Origin: Motiliproteus sp965230735
GTDB lineage: Bacteria; Pseudomonadota; Gammaproteobacteria; Pseudomonadales; Balneatricaceae
DNA length: 64,000 nt
Reading direction: 5' to 3'
Assembly (NCBI RefSeq): GCF_965230735.1
Contig: NZ_OZ246016.1
Location: forward strand, 868,001 to 932,000
Under the pieces are notes generated by a model. The model did no database searches. It saw only the letters and a list, made by a program, of their open reading frames with translations, and was not told the DNA's origin. Both the position numbers and the translations under genes were made by a program. Below, piece by piece: positions 51,731-60,037 of the stretch (positions are counted from its first letter, which is position 1; every line of letters begins with the position of its first letter).

Positions 51731-52660
51731 TTAATTCAATCCGCTAACGCGTCGTATCAGCTGTGCCAGCAGACGATGCCCGCTGACCAGAATCATCCCC
51801 GCCATCACCAGCAACGCACCGGTGATAAAGCGCGGTTCCAGGGTTTCGTCCAGCAGCCAGGCACCGAGAATGACGCCGAATAAGGGGGTCAGAAAGCTGA
51901 AAATGCCCAGTTGCGAGGCCGGGTAGCGGCGCAGCAGCCAGAACCATCCCAGGTAGCTGGCAAAGGCCACCACCACGATTTGGAATAACAGGCTTCCCGC
52001 CAGCTCCTGGCTGAGCCGATAGTCGGTTTGGCCCAGCAGCAGTGCCGCCAGCAGTAGCAGCACCAAACCGGTCAGCAGCTGATACAGCAGGGTTTGGGTG
52101 GCCGGTGCCTGGGACAGCCGGGTGCTGCGGATGACCACCGTGGTGGCGGCCCAGACCACCGCCGCCATCAATGACAACAGATCACCCAGCCACTGTTTCG
52201 GAGGACTGGATTGGTCGGCTTCACCACCCAGAAAGCTGTAGGCGACCCCGCTGAAGGCGGCGGCGACTCCCAGCCACTGTAGAGCACTGAGGCGTTCGGT
52301 GGGAAAGCGCCAATGCAGCGCCAGGGCCACAAAGATCGGCGCGCAGTAGAGGAACACCACGGCCCGCGAGGCGGAGGTATGGCGGATCCCTTCACCCAGA
52401 AACAGAAATTCGAGCGTAAACAGCACCCCGGCGATCAGGCCCGGCTTCCAGGTATCGTGACTGAACAGCGCTTCTTTACGCCATAGCATCAGCAGCGCCA
52501 CCAGAATCGCGGCGCCGCCAGATCGGATCGCAATCTGCAGCACCGGCGCCATATCCAGCGCCACCCCTTTGAGCAGTACCTGCTGCAAGCCCCAGACCAG
52601 GCAGAACAACAGCATCATCCCCATGGCGAGGCTGTCGATATTGTCTTTGCGGCTATCCAT
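51731..52660 (-). CDS. EamA/DMT family exporter
   Basis: A 309-residue membrane protein with ten hydrophobic segments in two EamA halves (LVWGLQQVLLKGVALDMAPVLQIAIRSGGAAILVALLML and WLGDLLSLMAAVVWAATTVVIRST). The start at 52660 (MDSRKDNIDSLAMGMMLL) is chosen; an upstream frame to 52795 adds a low-complexity leader. It is intact, unlike the EamA gene at 28187-28935. The substrate is unknown. Confidence 0.88.
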   Translation of the reverse strand: MDSRKDNIDSLAMGMMLLFCLVWGLQQVLLKGVALDMAPVLQIAIRSGGAAILVALLMLWRKEALFSHDTWKPGLIAGVLFTLEFLFLGEGIRHTSASRAVVFLYCAPIFVALALHWRFPTERLSALQWLGVAAAFSGVAYSFLGGEADQSSPPKQWLGDLLSLMAAVVWAATTVVIRSTRLSQAPATQTLLYQLLTGLVLLLLAALLLGQTDYRLSQELAGSLLFQIVVVAFASYLGWFWLLRRYPASQLGIFSFLTPLFGVILGAWLLDETLEPRFITGALLVMAGMILVSGHRLLAQLIRRVSGLN

Positions 52661-52811
52661 AGCAGTGATCTCAACGGGTTGGCAGGGTGGTTTGACGACG
52701 CTGACAGAGGACGGATCGGAGAGGCTCGGCGTCAGCGAGGGCACAGCATACGCCGATGTCGGTTCAGATCCCAGTGATTGATACGGGCGGATCAAACTAA
52801 TCGATCGCGAG

Positions 52812-53447
52812 TCAGGCGCCGATCCGACCGCTGATCAGCAGGCCCGCCAGGGTCCACATCATCGCGCACACCAAACCATCGAGGATCTGCCAGGCCACCG
52901 GCTTTTTAAACAGCGGTGCCAGCCAGCGGGCGCCGAGGCTGAGGGCGAAAAACCAGATGCAGGAGAACAGCGCGGCACCGGCACCGAACCAGAACCGCTC
53001 GGCCTCCGGATAGCGGCCGCCGATACTGCCGAGCAGTACCACGGTGTCCAGATAGACGTGGGGGTTGAGCAGGCTCAGCGCCAGCGTGGTCAGCAGCGCC
53101 GAGCGCAGCGAACTGAGCCCACGCTGTTGGGTTTCCAGGGTTGCCGGTTTCAGCGCCGCCTTCAGGGCGTTGGCGCCGTACCAGAGCAGAAACGCGACCC
53201 CGCCCCAGGTCACCAGGGTCAGAATCAGCGGTGACTCGCTGATCAACACGCCCATTCCGGCGATCCCCAGCACGATCAGGATGGTATCGAGCAGGCTGCA
53301 CACCCCGGCGATCGGCCAGTGGTACTGGCGTCGCACACCCTGGCTCAGCACGAAGGCGTTCTGGGCGCCGATAGCGACGATCAGTCCGGCGCTGGTGGCC
53401 AGGCCGGTAAAGAACGGGGTGGAGACGGCAGTCAGGCTAAGGCTCAT
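52812..53447 (-). CDS. argO: ArgO-like arginine/lysine exporter (LysE family)
   Basis: A 211-residue membrane protein with six hydrophobic segments and the family start FFTGLATSAGLIVAIGAQNAFVLSQGVRRQYHW. ArgO-type proteins export arginine or lysine. It diverges from an ArgP-like regulator across 139 nt, the same pairing as in E. coli. The start at 53447 is preferred to the longer frame at 53501. Confidence 0.88.
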   Translation of the reverse strand: MSLSLTAVSTPFFTGLATSAGLIVAIGAQNAFVLSQGVRRQYHWPIAGVCSLLDTILIVLGIAGMGVLISESPLILTLVTWGGVAFLLWYGANALKAALKPATLETQQRGLSSLRSALLTTLALSLLNPHVYLDTVVLLGSIGGRYPEAERFWFGAGAALFSCIWFFALSLGARWLAPLFKKPVAWQILDGLVCAMMWTLAGLLISGRIGA

Positions 53448-53586
53448 GGCGGTGGCTCTGCGGATTCGGGGTTGGAATGAACGTCGAAGCGATGCCGGCA
53501 AGGTTAGGGGATCGCTTGTAGTTAGAAAAGCTAATAATATTTAATCTAAATTAATAAAATTAATATTTGATGGTCATGGGTGCCCG

Positions 53587-54489
53587 ATGATCGATTACCG
53601 TCAGTTGCAGGCGTTTGCCACGGTGTTGGAGTGCCAGAGCTTCGATAAAGCCGCCCAGCGGCTACACCTGACCCAGTCCGCCGTGTCGCAACGGGTCAAA
53701 CAGCTGGAAGAGCGGATCGGCCAGCTGCTGATCGTCCGCAGCCAGCCGCTTCATCCGACCCCGGCGGGGCAGCAGTTGCTGCGCCACTTCCATCAGATCA
53801 AGCTGCTGCAGAGCGAACTGCTGGACGGGCTGGGTGATGCTTACGAGCAGGGCTATACCCGACTGTCGATCGGTCTCAATGCCGACAGCCTGGAAACCTG
53901 GTTTATGGAGGCGATCGATCCGCTGTTGCAGCAGAGTCCGCTGCTGTTGGATCTGCGGGTCGATGATCAGGACCAAACCCATCACTTTCTGCGCCAGGGC
54001 GAGGTGATCGGCTGTATCAGCTCCAGCGATCAACCGATTCAGGGGGGCAGCTGTGTCGCGCTGGGGCTGACCCGTTATCGAGCCCTGATCAGCACCGAAT
54101 TCCGTGATCGCTATTTTGCCGACGGCGTCGATACCGAATCGCTGCTGCGGGCACCGGCGGTGGTGTTCAACCAGCGGGATGAGCTGCAGGATCGGTATTT
54201 AAAGACCTACTTCGATTTTGAGGGGGATTACCCGCGCCACCTGGTGCCGTCCTCCAACGCCTTCGTCGAACTGATCGCCCGAGGCCATGGTTGGGGGATG
54301 GTGCCGGACCAGCAAAGCCAGGCATTGTTGGAGCAGCGGCGCCTGGTCGAGCTGGTACCCGAGCATTGCATCGATGTGCCGCTGTACTGGCATTCCTGGA
54401 ACCTGAGTACCGATACTGGCCGACGCCTCACCGAGGTGATGATGGCGTATTGCCGGGCCCATCTGCTGCCGTTGCCCGATACCGATTGA
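53587..54489 (+). CDS. argP: ArgP (IciA)-like LysR regulator
   Basis: A 300-residue LTTR. The start MIDYRQLQAFATVLECQSFDKAAQRLHLTQSAVSQRVKQLEERIGQLLIVR and the length fit ArgP, which activates argO when arginine is bound and responds to lysine. The 139 nt divergent gap to the exporter is strongly AT-rich near 53520-53570, as usual for an LTTR control region. Confidence 0.9.
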   Translation: MIDYRQLQAFATVLECQSFDKAAQRLHLTQSAVSQRVKQLEERIGQLLIVRSQPLHPTPAGQQLLRHFHQIKLLQSELLDGLGDAYEQGYTRLSIGLNADSLETWFMEAIDPLLQQSPLLLDLRVDDQDQTHHFLRQGEVIGCISSSDQPIQGGSCVALGLTRYRALISTEFRDRYFADGVDTESLLRAPAVVFNQRDELQDRYLKTYFDFEGDYPRHLVPSSNAFVELIARGHGWGMVPDQQSQALLEQRRLVELVPEHCIDVPLYWHSWNLSTDTGRRLTEVMMAYCRAHLLPLPDTD

Positions 54490-54510
54490 TCGAACCTTTG
54501 GCGTTTGAAA

Positions 54511-54539
54511 TTGACAGCTGCGGATGCCGGGCGTATATT
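54511..54539 (+). promoter_or_regulatory. near-consensus sigma-70 promoter of the tetR-type gene
   Basis: TTGACA (54511-54516), a 17 nt spacer and TATATT (54534-54539). The operator at 54542-54552 covers the predicted start site, so the regulator probably represses itself. Confidence 0.85.
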
Positions 54540-54541
54540 TC

Positions 54542-54552
54542 GACGAATCGTC
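54542..54552 (+). promoter_or_regulatory. operator copy 1 (GACGAATCGTC)
   Basis: Palindrome GACGA-A-TCGTC two bases after the -10 element of the tetR-type promoter. It recurs exactly before the RND operon and in a variant form between them. Confidence 0.8.
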
Positions 54553-54577
54553 ATTCAAGATTGAGCCGGTTTATCCG

Positions 54578-55330
54578 ATGAGCCCACGCGCCCTAGATCA
54601 GCACAGCCTGCAACAGCGAGAACTCGAGATTATCGAGGCGGCGCTGCGTCTGCTGGAACAGATCGACGTGTCGCAGCTGACGATGGATAAAGTCGTGGCC
54701 CAGGTCTCCTATTCCAAAGGCACGGTATACAGCCACTTCTCCGGCAAAGAAGATCTGCTGTCGGCCATCGGCAACTATGCGATGCGGACCATGGTTGACC
54801 TGTTTACCCGCGCCGCCGCGTTCGAAGGCAATAGCCGTGAGCGCTACCTGGGGATGTCGTTTGCCTACCTGATCTATGCGTTGTGGAAGCCGACCCTGTT
54901 CCGGGTTTGTCTGTGCAGCAAGAGCCCGTCGGTGATCGGCAAGACCTCACCGGAGCGACTGGCCGAACACGAGCAGCTGGAGACGACCCTGATGGGCTTG
55001 TTCTTCAGCGTTATCGATGCCGGTATCGCCGAAGGCAGCCTGCAACTCCCGCCGCACCTGAATAAGCAGCAGGTCAGCTTCCTGGGCTGGGCCGGCGGCT
55101 ACGGCGCCATCATGTTGCTCAACGATGACCTGGACAGCTGTGCCGGGCGTCATGGCCTGTATCTGGAGCGCGAGTACTTCAACACCTCGAATATCTTCCT
55201 CGATGGCCTCGGCTGGCAGCCGCTGTCGAGCGAATACAATTATCGCCGGGTGATCAATGCGCTGATGGAAGGCCGCTTTGCGGCAGAGATCGAAGAGATC
55301 CGCCAGCGTGGACGCCAGCTGGTGTTCTAG
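54578..55330 (+). CDS. TetR family repressor of the RND operon
   Basis: A 250-residue protein. The N-terminal helix-turn-helix is REL-EIIEAALRLLEQIDVSQLTMDKVVAQVSYSKGTVYSHFSGKEDLLSAIGNYA; the C-terminal ligand domain is large, which suits a hydrophobic effector. The ATG at 54578 lies just after the operator. A terminator (55366-55388) follows. The shared operator sequences point to control of its own promoter and the RND operon. Confidence 0.92.
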   Translation: MSPRALDQHSLQQRELEIIEAALRLLEQIDVSQLTMDKVVAQVSYSKGTVYSHFSGKEDLLSAIGNYAMRTMVDLFTRAAAFEGNSRERYLGMSFAYLIYALWKPTLFRVCLCSKSPSVIGKTSPERLAEHEQLETTLMGLFFSVIDAGIAEGSLQLPPHLNKQQVSFLGWAGGYGAIMLLNDDLDSCAGRHGLYLEREYFNTSNIFLDGLGWQPLSSEYNYRRVINALMEGRFAAEIEEIRQRGRQLVF

Positions 55331-55365
55331 CAACGAAGAATTAACCGTTGTGACGACGGTTTAGC

Positions 55366-55388
55366 TGCGGTGAAAACCGCATTTTTTT
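55366..55388 (+). terminator. terminator of the tetR-type gene
   Basis: TGCGGT-GAAA-ACCGCA followed by T7: a 6 bp stem with a GNRA tetraloop. Confidence 0.88.
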
Positions 55389-55394
55389 AGTTCT

Positions 55395-55411
55395 GATAAT
55401 GACGAATTGTC
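55395..55411 (+). promoter_or_regulatory. operator copy 2 with adjacent -10-like element
   Basis: GATAAT (55395-55400) is directly followed by GACGAATTGTC (55401-55411), one base different from the other two operators. The order -10 then operator is the same as at the tetR-type promoter. Confidence 0.65.
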
Positions 55412-55504
55412 AGAATAGACAGCCTGGAAGTTGATCCGACTTTCGGGCCTGAAAGACCGGCGATGCTCGTCGGGGGTTGGCGCTAACTTGCGCTTTTTTA
55501 ACGG

Positions 55505-55524
55505 TTTTATTTCGACGAATCGTC
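55505..55524 (+). promoter_or_regulatory. operator copy 3 upstream of the RND operon
   Basis: TTTTAT (55505-55510), three bases, then GACGAATCGTC (55514-55524), ending 38 nt before the RND start. The stretch TTTCGACGAATCGTC is common to copies 1 and 3. Confidence 0.75.
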
Positions 55525-55562
55525 GACATTCGAGTTCGACACTGATCAATAAGGAGCGAGCG

Positions 55563-57923
55563 ATGCGCGATAGACTGTTTCGGTGGGTCCTGTCCCACCC
55601 CGTCTGGGTTCTGCTGCTGGCCATCGGCTTTGTGGTAACCGCCACCATGGGAGCACAGAAGCTGGTATTCAAAGGCGACTATCGGGTTTTCTTCAGCGAG
55701 GAGAACCCGCAGCTGACCGCCTATGAATCGATGCAGAAGATCTACAGCAAAAGCGACAACGTTGCCTTTGTGATTGCTCCGGCCGACGGTGAGGTGTTTA
55801 CCGCCGAGAGTCTTGAGGCGATCCGGCAGCTGACCGAAGAGGCTTGGCAGATCCCCTATTCGACCCGGGTCGACTCGCTCAGCAACTACCAGCACACGGT
55901 GGCCGAAGAGGATGATCTGATCGTCGAGGATCTGGTGTTGGAGGATGCGCCGCTGGGCCTGGATCAGCTGGAACAGATTCGCCAGGTCGCCACCACCGAG
56001 CCGCAGTTGGTGCATAAGCTGGTCGACCCCGACGGCCGGGTCTCGGTGGTCAATGTCACCATCCAGTTGCCGGGCAAAGACCCGGTCACCGAAGGACCGG
56101 AAGTGGCCACCAAGGTGCGTCAGCTGGCCGCCGATTTTGAAGCGGCCAACCCTGGCTCCAAGGTCCATCTGTCGGGGATGGTGATGATGAACGTGGCCTT
56201 CACCGAAGCCTCGCTGGCCGATAATGCGACCCTGGTGCCGCTGATGTTCGGGGTCGTGATTCTGGCTATCGGCTTGCTGCTGCGAACCGTCACCGGCACG
56301 GTGTCGACCCTGGTGATCATTATTGCCAGTATTACCTCGACCATGGGCCTGGCCGGTTGGAGCGGCCTGTACCTGACCGGCCCCTCGGCTTCGGCCCCGA
56401 CGATGATTCTGACCCTGGCGGTGGCCGACTGTATCCATATCCTGACCACCATGTTCTACGACATGCGCCACGGCTCGACCAAGCGTGATGCGCTGATGCA
56501 CAGCCTGAAGCTGAACTTCCAGCCGATCCTGCTGACCAGCGTGACCACGGCGATCGGCTTCCTGAGCATGAACTTCTCCGATTCGCCGCCGTTCCATGAC
56601 CTGGGCAACATGGTGGCCACCGGGGTGATGCTGGCATTCGTGTTCTCGATCACGCTGTTCCCGGCGCTGCTGATGCTGTTGCCGCTTCGAGTCCAGGTTC
56701 GCAGCGAGGAGTCGACCGACCTGATGGATCGGATTGCCGGTTTCGTGGTCAAGCGTCGTCGGGCTCTGTTGCCGGGTATGACCGCGGCGATTATCGGCCT
56801 GAGTCTGTTTGTCCCCAACAACCAGCTCAATGACGAGTTTGTGAAGTACTTCGACCCCAGCGTTCCCTTCCGTGCCGCCACCGACTTCATGCAGGAAAAC
56901 CTGTCGGGGATGACCAACCTGGAGATCTCGATCGACAGCGGCCGGGCCAGTGGTATCAACGATCCGGTCTACCTGACGATGCTGGATGAGTTTACCCGCT
57001 GGTTGCGGACCCAGCCGGAAACCGATCACGTCAACTCGCTCAGCGATACCTTCAAGCGGTTGAACATGAACATGCACGGCGATGATCCGAGCTGGTATCG
57101 GCTGCCCGATAATCAGGAGCTGGCGGCCCAGTACCTGCTGCTGTATGAGATGTCCTTGCCCTATGGCCTGGATCTGAACAATCAGCTCAACGTCGACAAG
57201 TCGGCCACCCGGATCATCGGAACGTTCAAGAACGTCAGTTCCGAAGAGATTATCGCGCTGGAGTCACGGATCTACGACTGGCTGGCGGAAAATGCCAACT
57301 ACTATGAGGCCACCGTCACCAGCCCGAGCCTGATGTTCAGCCATATCGGTCAGCGCAACGCCTACTCGATGCTGTTGGGTACCGTGGCGGCGCTGCTGTT
57401 GATCTCGCTGTTGCTGGGCGTGGCGTTGCGCTCGGTTCGCTATGGGGTACTGAGTCTGATCCCCAACCTGGCGCCGGCTGCCGTCGGATTTGGCCTCTGG
57501 GCGTTGTGGGATGGTCAGGTCGGCCTTGGCCTGTCCGTAGTGGTCGGCATGACTCTGGGTATCGTCGTCGACGACACGGTGCACTTCCTGAGCAAGTACC
57601 TACATGCCCGTGACGACAAGGGCCTGGATGCCGAGCAGGCGGTCAAATACGCCTTCGGCAGTGTCGGTAGGGCGCTGTGGATCACCACCCTGGTGCTGGT
57701 GGCCGGCTTTATGATGCTGGCCCAGTCAACCTTCAAATTTAACGCGGATATGGGGCTGCTGACGGCCGCGATTATTCTGCTGGCGCTGATCATTGATTTC
57801 CTGTTCCTGCCGCCGCTGTTGATCAAACTCGATAACCTGCTTAGCGCCAAGCGCTATCCAACCACCGGGCAAGCGCCCGAGGCTGTGAAAACCTTACCGG
57901 AGGTGTCTACCGATGCTGTTTAA
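55563..57923 (+). CDS. RND superfamily (MMPL/SSD-like) transporter
   Basis: A 786-residue inner-membrane protein with two repeats, each of a TM helix, a large periplasmic loop and a bundle of five helices. The first bundle starts near LADNATLVPLMFGVVILAIGLLLRTVTGTVSTLVIIIAS; the second holds VVGMTLGIVVDDTVHFLSKYLHARDDKG, where the Asp pair in TM4-like position is the proton relay. It has AAGGAG before the ATG. No membrane-fusion protein is encoded. The neighbours (LolA-like and barrel proteins) suggest export of a lipid-like molecule to the outer membrane. Confidence 0.93.
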   Translation: MRDRLFRWVLSHPVWVLLLAIGFVVTATMGAQKLVFKGDYRVFFSEENPQLTAYESMQKIYSKSDNVAFVIAPADGEVFTAESLEAIRQLTEEAWQIPYSTRVDSLSNYQHTVAEEDDLIVEDLVLEDAPLGLDQLEQIRQVATTEPQLVHKLVDPDGRVSVVNVTIQLPGKDPVTEGPEVATKVRQLAADFEAANPGSKVHLSGMVMMNVAFTEASLADNATLVPLMFGVVILAIGLLLRTVTGTVSTLVIIIASITSTMGLAGWSGLYLTGPSASAPTMILTLAVADCIHILTTMFYDMRHGSTKRDALMHSLKLNFQPILLTSVTTAIGFLSMNFSDSPPFHDLGNMVATGVMLAFVFSITLFPALLMLLPLRVQVRSEESTDLMDRIAGFVVKRRRALLPGMTAAIIGLSLFVPNNQLNDEFVKYFDPSVPFRAATDFMQENLSGMTNLEISIDSGRASGINDPVYLTMLDEFTRWLRTQPETDHVNSLSDTFKRLNMNMHGDDPSWYRLPDNQELAAQYLLLYEMSLPYGLDLNNQLNVDKSATRIIGTFKNVSSEEIIALESRIYDWLAENANYYEATVTSPSLMFSHIGQRNAYSMLLGTVAALLLISLLLGVALRSVRYGVLSLIPNLAPAAVGFGLWALWDGQVGLGLSVVVGMTLGIVVDDTVHFLSKYLHARDDKGLDAEQAVKYAFGSVGRALWITTLVLVAGFMMLAQSTFKFNADMGLLTAAIILLALIIDFLFLPPLLIKLDNLLSAKRYPTTGQAPEAVKTLPEVSTDAV

Positions 57924-58746
57924 CCAAACGTTGAAATCCACTACCGGCCGCCGTGGCGGCAAGCCGTTGATGGCGGCGCTGATGTTGTTCGGTGCCAGTG
58001 TGCTGGCCAACCCGGTGATGGCGATGACCGCCGAAGAGCGGGGACTGGAGATCTCGGTCGAAGCCAAGAACCGTGATCTGGGCTGGGGCGATATGAGTGC
58101 TCAGATGGAGATGATCCTGCGCAACAAAGAGGGCCAGATGAGCCACCGTCAGATCCGCCTCAAGTCGCTGGAGCAGGACAACGATGGCGATAAGAGTCTG
58201 ACCATCTTCGATCAGCCGCTGGACGTTAAAGGCACCGCGTTTCTGAGCTTCTCCCATATCAACAAGGCCGACGACCAGTGGCTTTACCTGCCGGCGTTGA
58301 AGCGGGTTAAGCGGATCTCTTCACGGAATAAATCCGGCCCCTTTATGGGTTCCGAATTTGCGTTTGAAGACCTGACCTCGTTCGAAGTGGAGAAGTACAG
58401 CTACAAGTACCTGCGCGACGAAGTATTCGACGGTCAGGACAGCTTTGTGGTCGAGCAGGTCCCCACCGACAAATACTCCGGCTATACCCGCCGGGTGGTG
58501 TGGCTCGACAAGCAGCACTACCGGGTGCTGAAGGTCGATTTCTACGATCGTAAAGACAGCCTGCTGAAGACGCTGGAGTTCAAGGAGTACAAGCAGTACC
58601 TGGATCAGTACTGGCGCGCGGACCGATCGCTGATGACCAATCACCAGACCGGTAAGAGCACCGAGCTGGTCTACAGCGACTATCAGTTCCAAGTCGGACT
58701 GAAAAACAGCGACTTCAACAAGAACAGCCTGAAGCGGGCCCGCTGA
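57913..58746 (+). CDS. periplasmic LolA-like outer-membrane lipoprotein-sorting family protein
   Basis: A 277-residue protein with a long signal peptide (PLMAALMLFGASVLANPVMA). The mature protein has the half-barrel LolA-like fold pattern: GDMSAQMEMILRNKEGQMSHRQIRLKSLEQDNDGDKSLTIFDQPLDVKGTAFLSFSHINKADDQWLYLPALKRVKRISSRNKSGPFMGSEFAFEDL. Such proteins carry lipids or lipoproteins across the periplasm. It overlaps the RND gene by 11 nt and the next gene by 1 nt. Confidence 0.9.
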   Translation: MLFNQTLKSTTGRRGGKPLMAALMLFGASVLANPVMAMTAEERGLEISVEAKNRDLGWGDMSAQMEMILRNKEGQMSHRQIRLKSLEQDNDGDKSLTIFDQPLDVKGTAFLSFSHINKADDQWLYLPALKRVKRISSRNKSGPFMGSEFAFEDLTSFEVEKYSYKYLRDEVFDGQDSFVVEQVPTDKYSGYTRRVVWLDKQHYRVLKVDFYDRKDSLLKTLEFKEYKQYLDQYWRADRSLMTNHQTGKSTELVYSDYQFQVGLKNSDFNKNSLKRAR

Positions 58747-59948
58747 TGCCTTCATCAAAATCAATTGGTTGGAGTCTGGGGCTGCTGCTCGGCGGATTGG
58801 CGCCTTTAGGTCAGCAGGCTCAGGCGTTCGAGTCCCAGGTTAGCGGTAAGGTCGGCTACGAGTTGCGCTGGTTTGCCGACGATCCGCAGTACGCCGATCA
58901 ATCCGGTCGCACCAGCCAGTCGCTGATGTTCGAGCCGGAGATCTACTGGCAGTGGAATAATGGTGACGACAGCCTGGTGTTCAAACCCTTCATCCGCGCC
59001 GATCAGCACGATAGCGAACGTTCGCACGCGGATATCCGCGAGCTGCTCTGGACCCATGTGGCCGACGAGTACGAGCTGCGCCTGGGCGTCGGCAAGGTGT
59101 TCTGGGGGGTGACCGAATTCCAGCATCTGGTCGATGTGGTCAACCAGACCGACGGGGTCGAAGATATCGACGGTGAGGACAAGTTGGGCCAGACCATGGT
59201 GGCGCTGTCGCTGGTACGGGACTGGGGTGTGCTCGACCTGATGCTGTTGCCCGGTTTTCGCGAGCGCAGCTTCGCCGGTGTCGATGGGCGTCTTCGTGGA
59301 CCGCTGGTGGTCGATACCGACAAGGCCCGCTATGAATCGGGCGCCGAGAACCGGCATATCGATGCGGTGATCCGCTGGAGTCATACCCTCGGGGATTACG
59401 ACGTCGGGGTCTATTTGTTCCAGGGAACCAACCGGGATCCGCTGCTGATCCAGCAGGGTTCGGTGCTGGTGCCTTTCTACGAGCAGATGACCCAGACCGG
59501 GGTTGATCTGCAGGCCACCCTGGGCGACTGGCTGTGGAAGTTCGAGGGGATCTACCGCGACAGTAACAGCGATCACTTCGGCGCCGTTCAGGCCGGTTTC
59601 GAGTACACCTATGTCGGTATTCTGGACTCGGCGGCCGATCTTGGCCTGCTGATGGAATACGGTTGGGACAGCCGCGGGACGGACAGTGCCGCCACGGCAC
59701 CGGACGATCTATTCCTCGGCTCGCGCCTGACCCTCAACGATGCTCAGAGTACCGAGCTGTTGGCGGGGATCGGCCAGAGTCTGGAAGGACGGGGGCACAG
59801 CCTGCTGCTTGAGGCCAGTCGACGTCTGGGTAACGCCTGGAAACTGAGCATCGATGGTCGGATCTTCTCCAGTTCGGAGCCGTCGGCACCGCTGTATGCA
59901 TTGCGACGCGACGATATGGTGCAGATCACGCTGGAGCGGTTCTTTTAA
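58746..59948 (+). CDS. outer-membrane beta-barrel protein of the RND/LolA-like operon
   Basis: A 400-residue protein. A signal peptide (GWSLGLLLGGLAPLGQQAQA) precedes alternating strands such as YELRWFADDPQ, SLVFKPFIRADQHD, YELRLGVGKVFW and KLSIDGRIFSSSEPS. The C-terminal residue is Phe (MVQITLERFF), the usual BAM signal. It resembles porin-like DUF1302-type proteins but I cannot fix the family. It is the last gene of the operon; its ATG overlaps the previous stop (TGATG). A hairpin at 59972-59992 follows. Confidence 0.85.
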   Translation: MPSSKSIGWSLGLLLGGLAPLGQQAQAFESQVSGKVGYELRWFADDPQYADQSGRTSQSLMFEPEIYWQWNNGDDSLVFKPFIRADQHDSERSHADIRELLWTHVADEYELRLGVGKVFWGVTEFQHLVDVVNQTDGVEDIDGEDKLGQTMVALSLVRDWGVLDLMLLPGFRERSFAGVDGRLRGPLVVDTDKARYESGAENRHIDAVIRWSHTLGDYDVGVYLFQGTNRDPLLIQQGSVLVPFYEQMTQTGVDLQATLGDWLWKFEGIYRDSNSDHFGAVQAGFEYTYVGILDSAADLGLLMEYGWDSRGTDSAATAPDDLFLGSRLTLNDAQSTELLAGIGQSLEGRGHSLLLEASRRLGNAWKLSIDGRIFSSSEPSAPLYALRRDDMVQITLERFF

Positions 59949-59971
59949 TCGCTGAGGTTAAGCATGAAAGA

Positions 59972-59992
59972 CCGGCAGCGTTAGGCTGCCGG
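59972..59992 (+). terminator. terminator-like hairpin after the RND operon
   Basis: CCGGCAGC and GCTGCCGG form an 8 bp stem around GTTAG. There is no T-run, so termination may be factor-dependent or it serves both convergent units. Confidence 0.5.
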
Positions 59993-60037
59993 CTCATGTG
60001 GAAACCGAATTGTTGTCCGCCCTAAGGAATCAAGCGG

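Noticed and set aside
55410..57077. 555-codon minus-strand frame opposite the RND gene
   Set aside because: His/Gln/Arg-rich product typical of an antisense frame; the RND protein on the other strand is certain.
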